This document shows positions 33,480 to 44,842 of a DNA stretch of 64,000 nt, one piece after another. Source of the stretch: Rhyacophila brunnea (lineage: Eukaryota > Arthropoda > Insecta > Trichoptera > Rhyacophilidae); assembly GCA_022495005.1 (NCBI GenBank), contig JAGYXB010000659.1, positions 682,001-746,000 on the forward strand. The letters are read 5' to 3'. The position numbers were made by a program, and so were the translations under genes. The notes below the pieces were generated by a model. The model did not search any database. It was not told where the DNA came from and saw only the letters and a program-made list of their open reading frames with translations. Position 1 is the first letter of the stretch; each line of letters starts with the position of its first letter.

Positions 33480-33959
33480 AAATATTACATGATATTCATG
33501 TAGGTACACAAGCTTAGTAAGTTCTTGTGGGCTAGAAGTCTTTTTATAGAGTTGTCTTGACTAAAAAAATTAAAAACATGATAATTGTTAAGTAGCATTT
33601 CCCTTTGATTGACACTACTGAGTGATTCAATTTCACTTGGCTGTCAATCGAAAGGTTAGTGTTTCGATTAATTGGTGTCCGAAAAACCATACTGAAATTC
33701 AAAAGAAAATTCAAAATTCAAAAGAAAATGTCATTATTTTACTACATATTGTATCATACAGATGATACCAGGGTAGCATTACAACTATAAGATCAACATA
33801 TAAATGTTTCGGAGTTCGATTTTTGAATTTTGCTGAATACAGTATAAAATCACTGAATGCTATTTATTCACATATACTTATCTATATTATACAAGGTAAA
33901 AATAATATGTAACTTTGTCATTAATTTATGATATTGAAAATCAATGATAAAATAATTGA
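33480..33959. other. No feature recognised
   Basis: AT-rich, nothing supported. Confidence 0.5.
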
Positions 33960-34500
33960 ATAACATAATTTTTGAAAAAACTTAAAATATATATATATAT
34001 AAAATATACGAGAAAATATGTTATAACTATTAGAAAAATCTTTTTGAGAAAAGTAAGACACCGCGCAGGATCGAACCTGCATCTCTCGGGTTTTGCGCCC
34101 ACGCACATAGACCACTATGTTAAAGGTACCATACTTAATTACGACAAATTTTAACTAATGGCTCTTATAATACTCTTTGAAGCGTTTTATAAATTGAGTT
34201 ACTATTGGCTATCGGCTTTTTTATTTTAAATCAAAGTAGGTATTACTTTAATTACTAACCGACGTCATGGATCACTCCAAGATGTTTTAGTGTTCTAGCT
34301 TCCTTGAACTTGGAAATAATTTTTAATTAACTGCTTTTTTTATTCAACGAATACTTCACAAGATTTAAGAATGTAACATTTTAGTTATTAAATTTAATAT
34401 TAATTTTTCAAAAAGATTTTTTATATTGGTTTTAATAAATATTTTGTGTTGATGTTTTCAAAAATAAAATAAATTATTCGCTGAATAAAAAAAGTAATTA
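33960..34500 (-). mobile_element. SINE-B copy with extended tail
   Basis: Head 34060-34135 on the minus strand: box A AACATAGTGG and box B AGGTTCGATCC. Linker and tail as in the other copies; the tail block 'attcaacgaatacttcaca' near 34352 is in inverted orientation relative to another tail trace at 34460. Confidence 0.65.
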
Positions 34501-34569
34501 ATTAAAAGATAAAATAATTATTTGACAAATCTTTAGTTAAAACTCCAGTGATATTTTTTATATCTTGAG

Positions 34570-34677
34570 GAAGCCAAGCTGAAAATCCGTAAAATCCCCG
34601 CATTATCACGAGAGAAATCTCATTCTTTCACCACTGAATTCATAACCGAATACCGGGGACGCATCAATGTGGAGGAG
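34570..34677 (+). CDS. Candidate host exon, 108 nt, phase 0 at both ends
   Basis: Acceptor 'ttttttatatcttgag' (AG 34568-34569) and donor GAG/GTAAAT (34678) bound 36 stop-free codons beginning EAKLKIRKIPALSREKSH and ending EYRGRINVEE. An in-frame TGA lies just upstream, in the intron if the exon is real. Composition and codon choice look coding compared with neighbouring sequence. The peptide is charged and unrecognised. A competing donor (GAT/GTAAGC) lies downstream at 34709. No partner exon with matching phase was found nearby. Confidence 0.4.
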
Positions 34678-34709
34678 GTAAATATTTTCATACTAAGCCC
34701 GGCGATGTA

Positions 34710-35131
34710 AGCGCGCCGCGGGCGGTAGAGGGATCCATAAGGCGGCCGAGTTCCATTGTGAGGAATACTTGGACCGCTTGCCTTGCTCAAATATTGCCAT
34801 TCAAAAAACCCAGAATAATACCGCAATTTATTTTGGGATTCCGTCCTCGAACGGAATCGTAATATTATTGAAATTTTCAAGGTTTATTTTTGTATGAAAA
34901 TAATAATAATAATAAGTATCATACAAAGATGCTGAAGAAAATTTTCTCTACTAGGCATAGCCTAAATAATAAATATTAAAGCTGAAAAACAACTCATTGA
35001 CTAACGTTTAAACGAGCAGAAATCCACATTCATCTTTGATCATCTTTGACAGCAAATTATTAAATATATTCATCAGTGCAGTATCACTACTCACTAGATC
35101 AATATTTGCGCATTTTTAATGTTAAAACTTA
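34710..35131. other. No gene recognised
   Basis: Begins with a GC-rich patch (to ~34800, 'cgcgccgcgggcggtag') with open frames on both strands, then AT-rich sequence. Confidence 0.4.
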
Positions 35132-35303
35132 TATTGTTGTTTTTATTTAATAAAACGCAATTTTTATGTAGTACTTATTCCACTTTTAATCAAGAGATTA
35201 GGACCGGTTTCGTCCGCCTCAGAGGGACATTTTCAACTAATAACTAACTAAGTGGAATAAGTACTACATAAAAATTGCGTTTTATTAAATAAAAACAACA
35301 ATA
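35132..35303. repeat. Perfect 54-bp-arm foldback with hammerhead-like loop remnant
   Basis: Arms 35132-35185 and 35250-35303 are identical inverted copies over all 54 bp. The 64-bp loop on the minus strand contains CTGAGGCGGACGAAACCGGT followed by C: a damaged hammerhead 5' box (CTGA only) and an intact GAA-A-CCGG-T-C 3' half with a palindromic stem III. Perfect arms imply recent origin or conversion. Confidence 0.8.
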
Positions 35304-35359
35304 CAATGCAGTTCCACAATGAATTGACAGTTAACAAAATAAAAAAAGTTAAAACTTAT

Positions 35360-35488
35360 ATTCTAATAGATTTAAGATTTGTACTATTCCATTTGAGTAA
35401 TTTTTTGCGACACGGGTTTCGCCTTTCGGCATCTTCAGGCACTGTGTACACTTCCCAAAAGGCAAACACACAATGACAACGAACACTA
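35360..35488 (-). mobile_element. Hammerhead-motif retroelement, copy 3 (single arm)
   Basis: Same left arm as at 23.1 and 44.5 kb. The ribozyme core on the minus strand (35409-35438) has CTGAAGA, stem II GCC-GAAA-GGC, GAA, A15.1, T16.1 and C17. Stem III is altered to CCC/GTG. Confidence 0.7.
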
Positions 35489-36157
35489 TTTTGCCCTTCT
35501 AAGGAAGAAGGCAGTAACTGAATCTCACACACCTTCGAGATAAATGACATAATGTGTTTTTTCATACTGTGAATTAATAAAAAACGGTGATAATTTTTAT
35601 TAGTAGGATGTTAAAATACAAATAAAGTTATAATAAACAAGCAGTAACTGCAATAAATAGGTGCAATTACTGGCTTTTTGCTAAAAAAATTGTATTATCT
35701 TAGAAAATGTCCATTTTTTCACTAAGGTATTTTAGTGATAATACTGATTTTAAAGTGAACAGAATACATAGCTTTAAAAATTACCTAACGGATGGCATTC
35801 ATAACTCAATTTCACATTTTTTGCGAGTTACAGCCTTCTTCCTTGGAAGGGCAGTATTAACTCTAACTTATATAACAAAATAATATAATAAAGTAGGTAA
35901 AAACTTAAGTAATTCAACAAAAGTGACGCTTACTGATGATGTTCGTAAGTTCTTTAAAATGTCTATAATATAGGATTATTATTATCCACTTGTTATTACC
36001 AATTCATTATGTTACTGAACCCGGGTAATTTTAACTTGAAATGTCATAATATTATGATTATTATGTGAATTACTTCGGCAATTTTACTAATTATTATCTA
36101 TCAAGATTGATTATTGCTTCTCAATTTGGAAAATAATCGTAATTATACATGTCTATC
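35489..36157. other. No feature recognised
   Basis: AT-rich, nothing supported. Confidence 0.5.
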
Positions 36158-36386
36158 ACCCACGGTGGCCGCGCAGCTTAAGCGTTGGACTACGCTGTGG
36201 GTCCCAGGTTCGAATCCTGGGTCTGGCAAGTACACATATTGTTTTTCAATTTGTGTGTGAGTCAGGGTATGGACCTAATAGGTTGAGCAAGTGGCTGACA
36301 TCCATTTCTCGTAAAAAACAAAATGTGTTAATACAAACCTCTACTCTGTGGAGGCCCATATGTTCCTATTAGGATCGGACATGGTC
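36158..36386 (+). mobile_element. SINE-A copy, near-consensus
   Basis: Head with box A region GGCCGCGCAGCTTAAGCG and box B AGGTTCGAATCCTGG. The head is closest to a tRNA-Ser (GGCCGAGTGGTTAAGGCGTT-type) gene. Body complete to 'ggatcggacatgg'. Very similar to the copy at 42.3 kb, so both are probably young. Confidence 0.9.
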
Positions 36387-36558
36387 GGAAATAGAAATAG
36401 AAAAAATACATGTATTATGAAAGTTTACAGATTAAGTAGACCGTCTTGTTTTATGTCTGCTACTTTGCCGTTATACATCAGCCGGATTCACTATACTGGC
36501 GAAATTGTTGTACCGCACGTAAAAAAAATCAGATTGAATATACTCATATTGTAATCAA

Positions 36559-37378
36559 TAGGTAGCGGATTTATATTCAATAAAAAACATGATTATATGC
36601 ATGTACCTACATATGCACTTAAAATCATTAAAATATGCACTAAAACCAAATAAATATGCAGTTAAAAATTGTAAATAGGTACCCACTTCACCCAATATTA
36701 CTGATAAAAAATCGAATAAAAAATTAATAATCTCAATCAATAGGTATAATACAATAACAAAAAACACAAATAATCAATTTTACACAAGTTAATCAATTAC
36801 AATTTTCAAAATAGTTTGTTTACAAGTACAAATAATTGAATAAGAAATCCAATGTACCTAAACTATACACAACTTTAAAAAACAAAAACGACACACTTAA
36901 CTAGGTAGGTTCCTAAATACTAAATATTATTGACTGTTTTTTTTCTCCGAAGTTACAATATTGTGCTCTGGCATTAAAATTTTCCGCATATCTGTCAGTA
37001 TTTTGTTATATGCGGACAAATACCTCTCAACGTCCACAGAGGTGATTGCGCAAAATTTAAACAAAGGTGCCCGAGTTTTTCTGATAAATCCACAGCTCGG
37101 GGATGCTTTTAAAAAATGCAAGTGCATCTAAACTATCTACCTACCTAATTTAGTAATATTTCGATAAAATAATTTAAAAAAAAAAAAATTATAAATGCTT
37201 AAGCCCTAAAATATGCATTTATTTACGAAATATGCTCTAACGTCTCAAATATGCATTTACATGCACAATAAAATTTTATTTTTGGATTCTGCGTCTGTCA
37301 AAACGGATTTCTGTATAACTCTCATAGCTGTGCATACACCCTAACAAAACATGCACTAGCATATAAATCCGGGCCCTA
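36559..37378. mobile_element. hAT element with transposase remnant and ATATGCA arrays
   Basis: Ends TAGGTAGCGGATTTATA and TATAAATCCGGGCCCTA; the 8-bp duplication GTAATCAA flanks both (36551-36558, 37379-37386). ATATGCA-type motifs recur in both sub-terminal regions (36590-36660 and 37210-37360), probable transposase binding sites. 820 bp with a C-terminal transposase trace on the minus strand. Confidence 0.88.
36930..37127 (-). pseudogene. hAT transposase C-terminal fragment
   Basis: About 60 codons including APLFKFCAITSVDVERYLSA then YNKILTDMRKIL, matching the conserved C-terminal hAT dimerisation motif (consensus ..ITSVDVERSFSxYK..LxDxRR). The catalytic and zinc-finger regions are missing. 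Confidence 0.75.
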
Positions 37379-37639
37379 GTAATCAAAAGCAAGGGAATGG
37401 CTTCATAGAAGATAACATATGACTAATGTACTAATGACCACTAACTTGCACATTAAAAACTCAATGATAATACATAATGAAATTGGGTCCACGTTGTTGA
37501 AATTTTGTTGTTTATTTCAATCACGATTAGGTACATGGAGCTTCTGCAATAGCCTATTTTTAATTAAAATCTACAATTCACTTTACTTAAGTGAACACAT
37601 ATATATATACCAATATAAAATACTAAATACAGTTTCTTT

Positions 37640-37774
37640 ACGGTTGCTAAACTAAAAAGATACGCAGAGGTTTCTAATTCTCTGAGCAAATCGTGGGGAC
37701 TTTTCCGATAACGATCGACCGGCAAAATAAATACCCGGACGTCATTAATTAACCCGACACAAGACAATGGATCC
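37640..37774 (-). other. Weak candidate exon, 135 nt
   Basis: The minus strand has an acceptor-like 'aacttctgttag' at 37775 and reads PDPLSCVGLINDVRVF..ELETSAYLFSLAT without a stop. The donor (ACC/GTAAAG) is poor. GC content is higher than in the flanks. Not recognised. Confidence 0.25.
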
Positions 37775-38909
37775 GGCTAACAGAAGTTACGATTGGCGTT
37801 TTCCACTATTCTCTGACTCCCACACAGCTTTGGATTAAAAGCAATGTTGGTACGTTAAACACCTTTCTTGTATTATGGTACCCTAATCAAAAGAGATCAC
37901 AAGTCAATGGAAGTAGTAATATCAATTCACTGATTAGGTTTGAGTAATTAGATGAAAATTATATACATAAATCGATTAAAAAAATGATTCAATACCTAGA
38001 CAAAAAGTATTATATAAAATATTTTAATTGTTGTTACTTTGACACTGTAAGGGTGAAAATGTCTTATGATCATTTGATTAGACAAGAATGAGTATGTAAA
38101 TTGTATTAAGTCAACAAACTGGATTATTAATTGATAGCTATTTTAATTTACCAACCATTATGGAAATCGCCTATCAAAATAGCTATTGACAGCGTATTAT
38201 TTTTCATACTAACGCAATTAATAATATCATCTTGTACTTAAATAGCTTTACATTTTCTATTTTTAGCATATTATATTATGGTTATCATATTTGATAAATG
38301 TAAAACTTTTGTTTTTTCGTTGATGTAACCTGCAGATTGTTTTAAAATGTTAATACTATTTGGTGAAATAATATCACACATGGGTGATAATTATCAAGAT
38401 GCTGATTATAGTCCACTGTCAAATGATTTAATTAGTGAAATATTGTAGCAAAGGAGCCATTAAATTAATATCACTCTACTTGATATTTCAAGTTTTAATA
38501 TACCAGAGAAGGATAAGAAAACTCAGCAAAAGAGTGAAGATTTGTCTCCCAAAAAATCCCACAAGTTCTTTTCTAGGATTATTTTTAATGTATACTGAGA
38601 TTTTTCAACATTATATAATTTAACGATGTTAAACATGTCTTAGTAAAAAATCTATTTTATGAAAACAGCAATTCACTTTATTTAATAAAGATTAAACAAA
38701 AAAAAAAATGAGGAAGTATTTGACCCTTTGAAATTTTAACTATTTTCTTTTAAAGAAGAAGCATTCACTATGTATCTGAGGTCAATGAATATCTACTAAC
38801 CCAAGTTATTCGATCCTTCATATAATAACACAATAGCCAATAAATTTTACAAAGGTCAAACTATTACATTTAAAATATTCTCGAATGCTGCCTTCCTATA
38901 AACGTCGAT
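37775..38909. other. No gene recognised
   Basis: AT-rich, no repeat match found. Confidence 0.5.
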
Positions 38910-39095
38910 TCATCCCTTGACCACAGCACCCAGTAAAACGATTAACAACTTAGCTATCAATAACGCTAGCCACCCCTTCTGGTCCTCGGATGGCATTCCT
39001 GGAGGTCGTCTGCTGCCAGACTGTGGGCAATTATTCGCCGGACAACCGCACGGTGGACAGACGCTGGTAGTCTGGGTACTTGAGTAGGAAACCAA
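38910..39095 (-). other. Open, GC-rich segment: possible terminal exon
   Basis: The minus strand reads TQTTSVCPPCGCPANNCPQ..DQKGWLALLIAKLLIVLLGAVV and a stop, a Cys/Pro-rich segment followed by a 16-residue hydrophobic stretch at the extreme C-terminus. The upstream acceptor could be 'tttcctactcaag'. However the plus strand is open too, after a good acceptor ('catcccttgaccacag' at 38925), so strand and reality are uncertain. Confidence 0.35.
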
Positions 39096-40954
39096 CGTAC
39101 ATACTATAGCTTTACATATTGGTTAGTTTAAACTTCCTCGAAATACCTGTAGATATATAATTGTATGTGAGATGAAAGGGAGTGTCTATAGGGAAGTATT
39201 TTGAAAATAATGTTTACAATAATCAGACGCTGAAGATTAAATGATTACAAGTGACATTAATTAAAAAATATATTTACGATCAGTATTTATATTATAAAAT
39301 ACCTATTTATTTATATTATATGAAACTGGATTCAAACATGTAACTTTTAAAAAGTATTATTTGTAAGCATTTTAGTCTTTATATTTGATTAGAATCTATT
39401 GAATTACGTGTGTAAAATGTGTTTTTGATTTTTTTGGCCTGATTTGACCTTCTAAAAATACTACTGTCGTATTCTACATGTGGTATTATTTTTTGATATA
39501 GGATATGTACTGCAGATGAGATACTGTAGTAGTTGTTCATGATGATGGAGGACGCGAGATTTTATTTACTGTTTCAAATAACTACAATCGATGCAATATA
39601 ATAAATATAACGTTAGTTCGGTGCGATGTGTCTTTGACGGAAACTTGTAATCGAGTGAGATGTCCAATCGGTTCTGATCCGCTATTTATACATATTTACA
39701 CTATGAAATAATATTTTGAAATTATGACGAAATATTATTAATTCGTAATGTTATGCAATTGCAGATCCGATATCTCATAACATTACGAAATAATATTATA
39801 TATAGGTACTCTGACTGATTGTACGTGAAAAATGAATGTTTAGTAAATAATATTATAATTATTGAGATCTGGGAATACGATGACAGTCACACTACAAACA
39901 TTAATAAACACTAGCAAATCCAACTGGCAATGGCCAGCTGTCTTCGCTAGATATTAGATTAACGCTTTCGCTGCTGAAGAGATAATGAGATTTTAATTGC
40001 CCCCTTTAAAATGCACGTTAATTACATCGATCGGCCGCCTGGTCATTACGCGCCGTGTGCGTCTTCCACGTCCAAAGTATTAAGATTGGTGTCCTAACCA
40101 CATAGTGGTGGACTTTAATATACTAATGAAATAAATCTAATAATAATGATACATTTTCACTAGGCTTGGGGTGCTTGATTACTCACCGTAATAGGTATTA
40201 AAGATGGCAGCATATTTTTATTTAGTGTTGACTTTTGCTCTATAGTTTGACATTATTTTCCTTCTGATATGTCACTTTTGCGAAGATAGTTTTATTTTTC
40301 GCTTTTTTTATTGTTGTGGTAAAAAATTTTCATTTTGTTTTTCGACTGAACGATACCCTAATGGATTGGTCAAATGGCTAACAACTGTTTCTTGTATACA
40401 GTTTTTAAAATATAATTATGTGGGGAAGCGGGATCATAAGGTTGCTATTGGAGCGAAAATTTTGATTAAAAAAAAAAACAGCAATCGCCCTAGTGAATAA
40501 ATCTAAAAAGGGAAATGAAAATGCTATCGGGACAATATCATTGTTATTAAATGGAATTTAATATTACATAATGATTAATTCAGTTTTAAGCAATCTTGAC
40601 ATTAAATACGGTTCATGCCCCAGGATTATCTTAAAGATGCTTAGCTGGCAAGTATATGATACTATATATTCTCATCTATCACTTTTTAATGAATGTCAAT
40701 AAAAAGTAAGCAAAAAGTAACATTGCCAAAAGGAAGAATAACCATCTGTTTTATATGGAAGTATGTAATACAAATAATCGGATAAAAACGTACGTAATGT
40801 GTATATAATGTTATTTTCTATATTAAGTGTGACATTATTTTATTGATAGTAGTATTAAAATTATCTATTATTATTAGTAATGAATATAATATTATAATGT
40901 AGTATATTCATATTAAAATAAATGTTTTAATTGATTATTTATACTAATATACAT
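39096..40954. other. No gene recognised
   Basis: AT-rich. A 12-bp hairpin 'cgtaatgttatg' / 'cataacattacg' at 39749-39791 and a trace of the SINE-A body near 40350-40400 are the only structures seen. Confidence 0.45.
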
Positions 40955-41440
40955 TACTTGCAACATTTGTCGATATTTTCTCCGATTTCCGCAAATTCTA
41001 AATTTAAAAGTAAACTGACACAAGAAAATAATAAAATAATTCTTTATAATCAAATCGCGAAAGAAAACAAATGACAATAATTGTCATGTCAGTTTACCAG
41101 ATACAATAAGTACAATTGACGTATTTTCAGATTATATTTTTGTAGTAATCAGTGAGGAAATATGCATTTATTTCTTGTTTAAACTCATACGTACAATATA
41201 ACGTAAATAGTTTAGTAAAATAATAATTGTGATATATCAAGTTTATAGAAAGTAATAAACTACATTAAAATTAATTTGTGGCACGGTGTATGGAAATATA
41301 TGAAAACGTATGGTATTGTTGAAAAAAAAATATATATAATGTTTAATGATTATGTAATTTTTTAAAAAGATTGTGCTCGATTCAAATTGAAGTAATTTCG
41401 GGACTGAAAAATAGAAGTGAAATCGTTTAAAAATTAAATT
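40955..41440 (+). repeat. Dispersed repeat L, direct copy
   Basis: Shares 'gcaaattctaaattt', 'cagtgaggaaatat', 'catttatttcttgttt' and 'ttcgggact' in order with 56400-56850 inside Helitron copy A; a shorter relative is at 51640-51800. Confidence 0.7.
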
Positions 41441-41459
41441 GTGATTATATTGAGATGCA

Positions 41460-42190
41460 CGTCGCGTACTATCACGTGACGTCACAGTAAGCTGCCGTTA
41501 CGGGGATAAAGTGTGTAATGTCGTTTTTCTTGGTGTATAAAATGTTATCAGACTGATGTTCACATCCCGTAGCACATTTTGAACGTTTAAACCAAGCTTG
41601 TCAATTAGCAAAATCTACAAAAATCACCAGAACAACAATGAGGTCACCTCACGTTGAACTGCACTGCATCGATACCTGCATGACTCAGTGAAAGTTTTTT
41701 TCTACATCCCTACACATTTTCGACTCATGTGAAAATTGCGTGTTTTTTTGTTTATAGTTTTAATTTTTTTTCTATTATCTATGATCTGCAGGTTGGATTA
41801 TATTCAAAATAATATTATATATTGATGTAGTATCGTAGTAATAAAGAAATTTTAACGTACGCACACGTAGAAACTGTTAAAATTAACTGAAATTGGCATG
41901 ACTAATGAATATTAATTCAAAATACTAATACATTAAGCCGTGTCCACATTGGCAACAATTTGCTGGCAACATCATTAAATTTCAATTAAAATAATTGTTG
42001 GTCAAACAAATTTTGATAATTACCGTGAAATTTAATTAGTTTACCACCAACTTGTTGCCAGTTGGACACGGCATTAGAGTTGGCACTCTCCATCATTGAA
42101 TTTACAAAGACGGTGATCGTTCAAAATATTCTGCAAAATGACGAAACCTTTGACTAAATTTGTCGCTGTGACAGTACGCGGCGTGAAGTA
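41460..42190 (+). repeat. Dispersed repeat R2, filled copy
   Basis: Inverted relative of 53640-54280. Shared blocks include 'cagtaagctgc', 'accaagaaaaacga', 'aaaatgtgctacg', 'gaggtcacctcacg' (complement orientation), 'acgtagaaactgttaaaa' and 'gagttggcact'. The MITE at 41937-42072 interrupts this copy only. Confidence 0.75.
41937..42072. mobile_element. MITE with visible empty site
   Basis: Terminal inverted repeats GCCGTGTCCACATTGGCAAC and its complement (mismatch at one or two positions). ATTA flanks it (41932-41935, with one extra A, and 42073-42076). The paralogous repeat at 53783-53815 lacks the insert and has a single ATTA at the same place. 136 bp, non-coding; a PIF/Harbinger origin is possible. 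Confidence 0.88.
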
Positions 42191-42296
42191 ACTCAATATA
42201 ATCACAACTGGCGTTCAAATCAGGAATCAGTGTGATACCCAATAGATCTTATCGTATTAATAGTATTATATGAATATATGTAAATACCACACAATG

Positions 42297-42532
42297 ACAC
42301 CCACGGTGGCCGCGTGGCTTAAGCGTTGGACTATAAAGCTGTGGGTCCCAGGTTCGAATCCTGGGTCTGGCAAGTACACATATTGTTTTTTCAATTTGTG
42401 TGTGTCAGGGTATGGACCTAATAGGTTGCGCAAGTGGCTGACATCTATTTCTCGTAAAAAACAAAAATCTGTCAATACAAACCTCCACTCTGTGGAGGCC
42501 CATATGATCCTATCAGGATCGGACATGGTCGG
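42297..42532 (+). mobile_element. SINE-A copy, near-consensus
   Basis: Complete head (GGCCGCGTGGCTTAAGCG, AGGTTCGAATCCTGG) and body. Best copy for defining the family together with 36158-36386. Confidence 0.9.
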
Positions 42533-43249
42533 AAAAAAATCTGTAAATATTATTTATTGAAATATTAATAATGGATTGTTTAAACATGTCTCATTTACAG
42601 AAATTTCTTAAAATCTCGCATACTGCAAACTATAATATCATTTCTACATCAACTATATATTTAATTGGCTGGGTTAATAAGTTGATATTATATTGTTTTA
42701 TGTTTTATTTATAGCAACCCTAGCCGGCAGTATCCGAATAATAATAATATGTGAATCCTGTTAGAGAAGAGGGGTAAATTCACATTCCATAGAGCCTGTC
42801 TGATGCAATACCAGATACCACGAAATTCAGGATATTTAAGATAATATGTGGACAAAACACTTCACGGAAACATAACTGAACATAATTATATTATATAACT
42901 GCCAAATCAAACTGCCAAAATATAATAACTCTTATTGATTTAAATTTAAACATACCATTGTATTTATTACATATAAATTCCAATGTAATATTACGATACG
43001 TATTTAAAAATATATCTTTTTCATTTTTAAAATGAAAATAACTTTTTAAATAGCGCGTAAAATAACACAGTATTGTGGATATTTATTTATGTACGAATAC
43101 AATTAATATTTATTGCCTTCATTGTAAAATGTTTTTGATTGGCATTGGTATGGCAGATTCAATTAATATTTTATTTATTCATTTTATTATGGTATTAATA
43201 AATTCATGTGAGATACCTATTTAGAAGATTGAAAAAACAGATACACATC
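42533..43249. other. No feature recognised
   Basis: AT-rich, nothing supported. Confidence 0.5.
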
Positions 43250-43628
43250 ATCATCATCAGCCTGAATCTATCCACTGCTGGACGAAGGCTTTTCCAAGCT
43301 GATTCCACTTCTCTCGGTCCTGTCCGTTGCGTTGCCACGTACTTCCGCAGAACTTATTCATTTTATCGATCCAGCGGTCTCTACGTCTACCTTGCGGACG
43401 TTTTATACCTCTTAGGTACCACTGGATGAATGTCCAACGATTGTCCTTTCTTTGAGATATGTGTCCAGCCCATTTCTATTTGAGGTTTTTAGCGAACTCT
43501 AACACATCGTAAACCCTTGTCTGTTTCATATTCTTGTTTTATCCTTTTCGCGTTGTACCTAGCATACACCTCTCCATACCACGTTGTGCTACTCTAAGTT
43601 TTTGGATCTCTCTTTTACTTACGGTGAG
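43250..43628 (-). pseudogene. RTE family A fragment, decayed
   Basis: Aligns along its length with 5685-6070; the minus strand keeps KREIQKLRVAQRGMERCMLG and the terminal 'ccagcagtggatagattcag'. Several indels break the frame. Confidence 0.82.
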
Positions 43629-43639
43629 ACTTGTGGTTT

Positions 43640-43858
43640 TGGGTTTCCTCCAGGGAAGGTGAATCAGACGGAGAGCGTCTGCGCGCTGGAGCGACCAAGT
43701 GAAAGAGCTGACTGGGGCACCATTCATTCTGCCCTGAGAGAAGCGGAAGATCGAGAAGGATGGAAAGTCTTGGCCACTCATAGGATGGCAAAATTAAAAA
43801 TTGGTCACGATCCTCAACCACGAGTGTACGACCAAGAAGAAGAGATATATATATAATA
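43640..43858 (+). pseudogene. Probable RTE-like C-terminal fragment, convergent with the family A copy
   Basis: The plus strand reads ADWGTIHSALREAEDREGWK and VLATHRMAKLKIGHDPQP, ending in a GAAGAAGAG-TA tail. The AxxREGW arrangement near a stop recalls RTE ends, but no family in this window matches it. Confidence 0.45.
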
Positions 43859-44484
43859 CGATTTTACGATATACAACATGGTTTAAAATCTTCATATAGG
43901 TAATTTTATCATGTATTTTTTCACGACTGTTCCACAGTTACTATATTTTAATTATCTCTGTCAAATAAACACATAACTTTTCTATGACACACTAGTATGT
44001 AAAGGTTATTATACAAACAGTTTTTGTAGACATGATAAACGAGTTCTTATCTTTGTAATATATTATAATAAAGGGATATCACGTTCTCTTGTTATAAACT
44101 ACTATCAGGCAGCCCGTTCCAAGCATATGGCGCCCTGTTCCTCATACCATCATACGGGCACTTTGTCATAATATTGTGCTGACCATTGATATTGAATCTT
44201 TTAAAGCAACCTTCAAATAACTTAGGTAACTTACTTATCTTTTATATTTTTAAATTTATTTTCTTTAAGAATATTCTTTTCACTTTCTTGAAAATCGAAG
44301 ATGATTTATCTTTTAAACAATTTCGCCATGACTAAAATAAGCTAATACATTATATCAAATTCAAATTTAGACATTTCAGACATTTTTCGATCACAATGCA
44401 CACACAATAATGGCAAATTCATAATTAGCATCTATATATCAAATTAATGTGTTAAAAAATCGCGATAACAAATATAATATATGT
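43859..44484. other. No feature recognised
   Basis: AT-rich, nothing supported. Confidence 0.5.
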
Positions 44485-44536
44485 ACTCTAATGGATTTAA
44501 GTTTTGTACTATTCCATTTGAGTCGTTTTTTTTTGC

Positions 44537-44566
44537 AACCAGTGTTTCGCCTTTCGGCATCTTCAG
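44537..44566 (-). ncRNA. Hammerhead ribozyme core motif
   Basis: CTGAAGA, stem II GCC-GAAA-GGC, GAA, A15.1, then CACTGG, T16.1 and T17. Core is intact with H17 = U. Stem III is no longer palindromic here. Confidence 0.55.
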
Positions 44567-44717
44567 GCACTATGTATACTCACCAAAAGGCAAATACACA
44601 CTGAAAATGAATAAGTTAACTCTAACTTATATAACAAATTAAAGTTTTTACCTATTTTTTTATATTAATTTGTTATATAGTTAACTGTATTCGCCTTTTG
44701 ATGAGTGCACATAGTAC

Positions 44718-44747
44718 CTGAAGATGCCGAAAGGCGAAACCTGGGTC
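44718..44747 (+). ncRNA. Hammerhead ribozyme core motif
   Basis: CTGAAGA (44718-44724), stem II GCC-GAAA-GGC, GAA, A15.1, CCT/GGG stem III (one G-U pair), T16.1 and C17 (44746-44747). Intact core. Confidence 0.62.
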
Positions 44748-44842
44748 GCAAAAAAACTACTCAAATGGAATAGTATAAAACTTAAATCTATTAGAATTTA
44801 AATTTAAATTCAAATCAAGTACCTTCGGTCGATAGTATTAAT

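Larger units (their letters stand above)
44485..44842. mobile_element. Hammerhead-motif retroelement, copy 4 (both arms)
   Basis: Full foldback copy. Left arm from 'ctctaatggatttaag', right arm its inverse ending 'gatagtattaa'. Each arm carries a ribozyme core, one per strand (44537-44566 minus, 44718-44747 plus). An AT-rich spacer with its own 'taacttatataacaaatt' inverted pair lies between. Confidence 0.8.
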
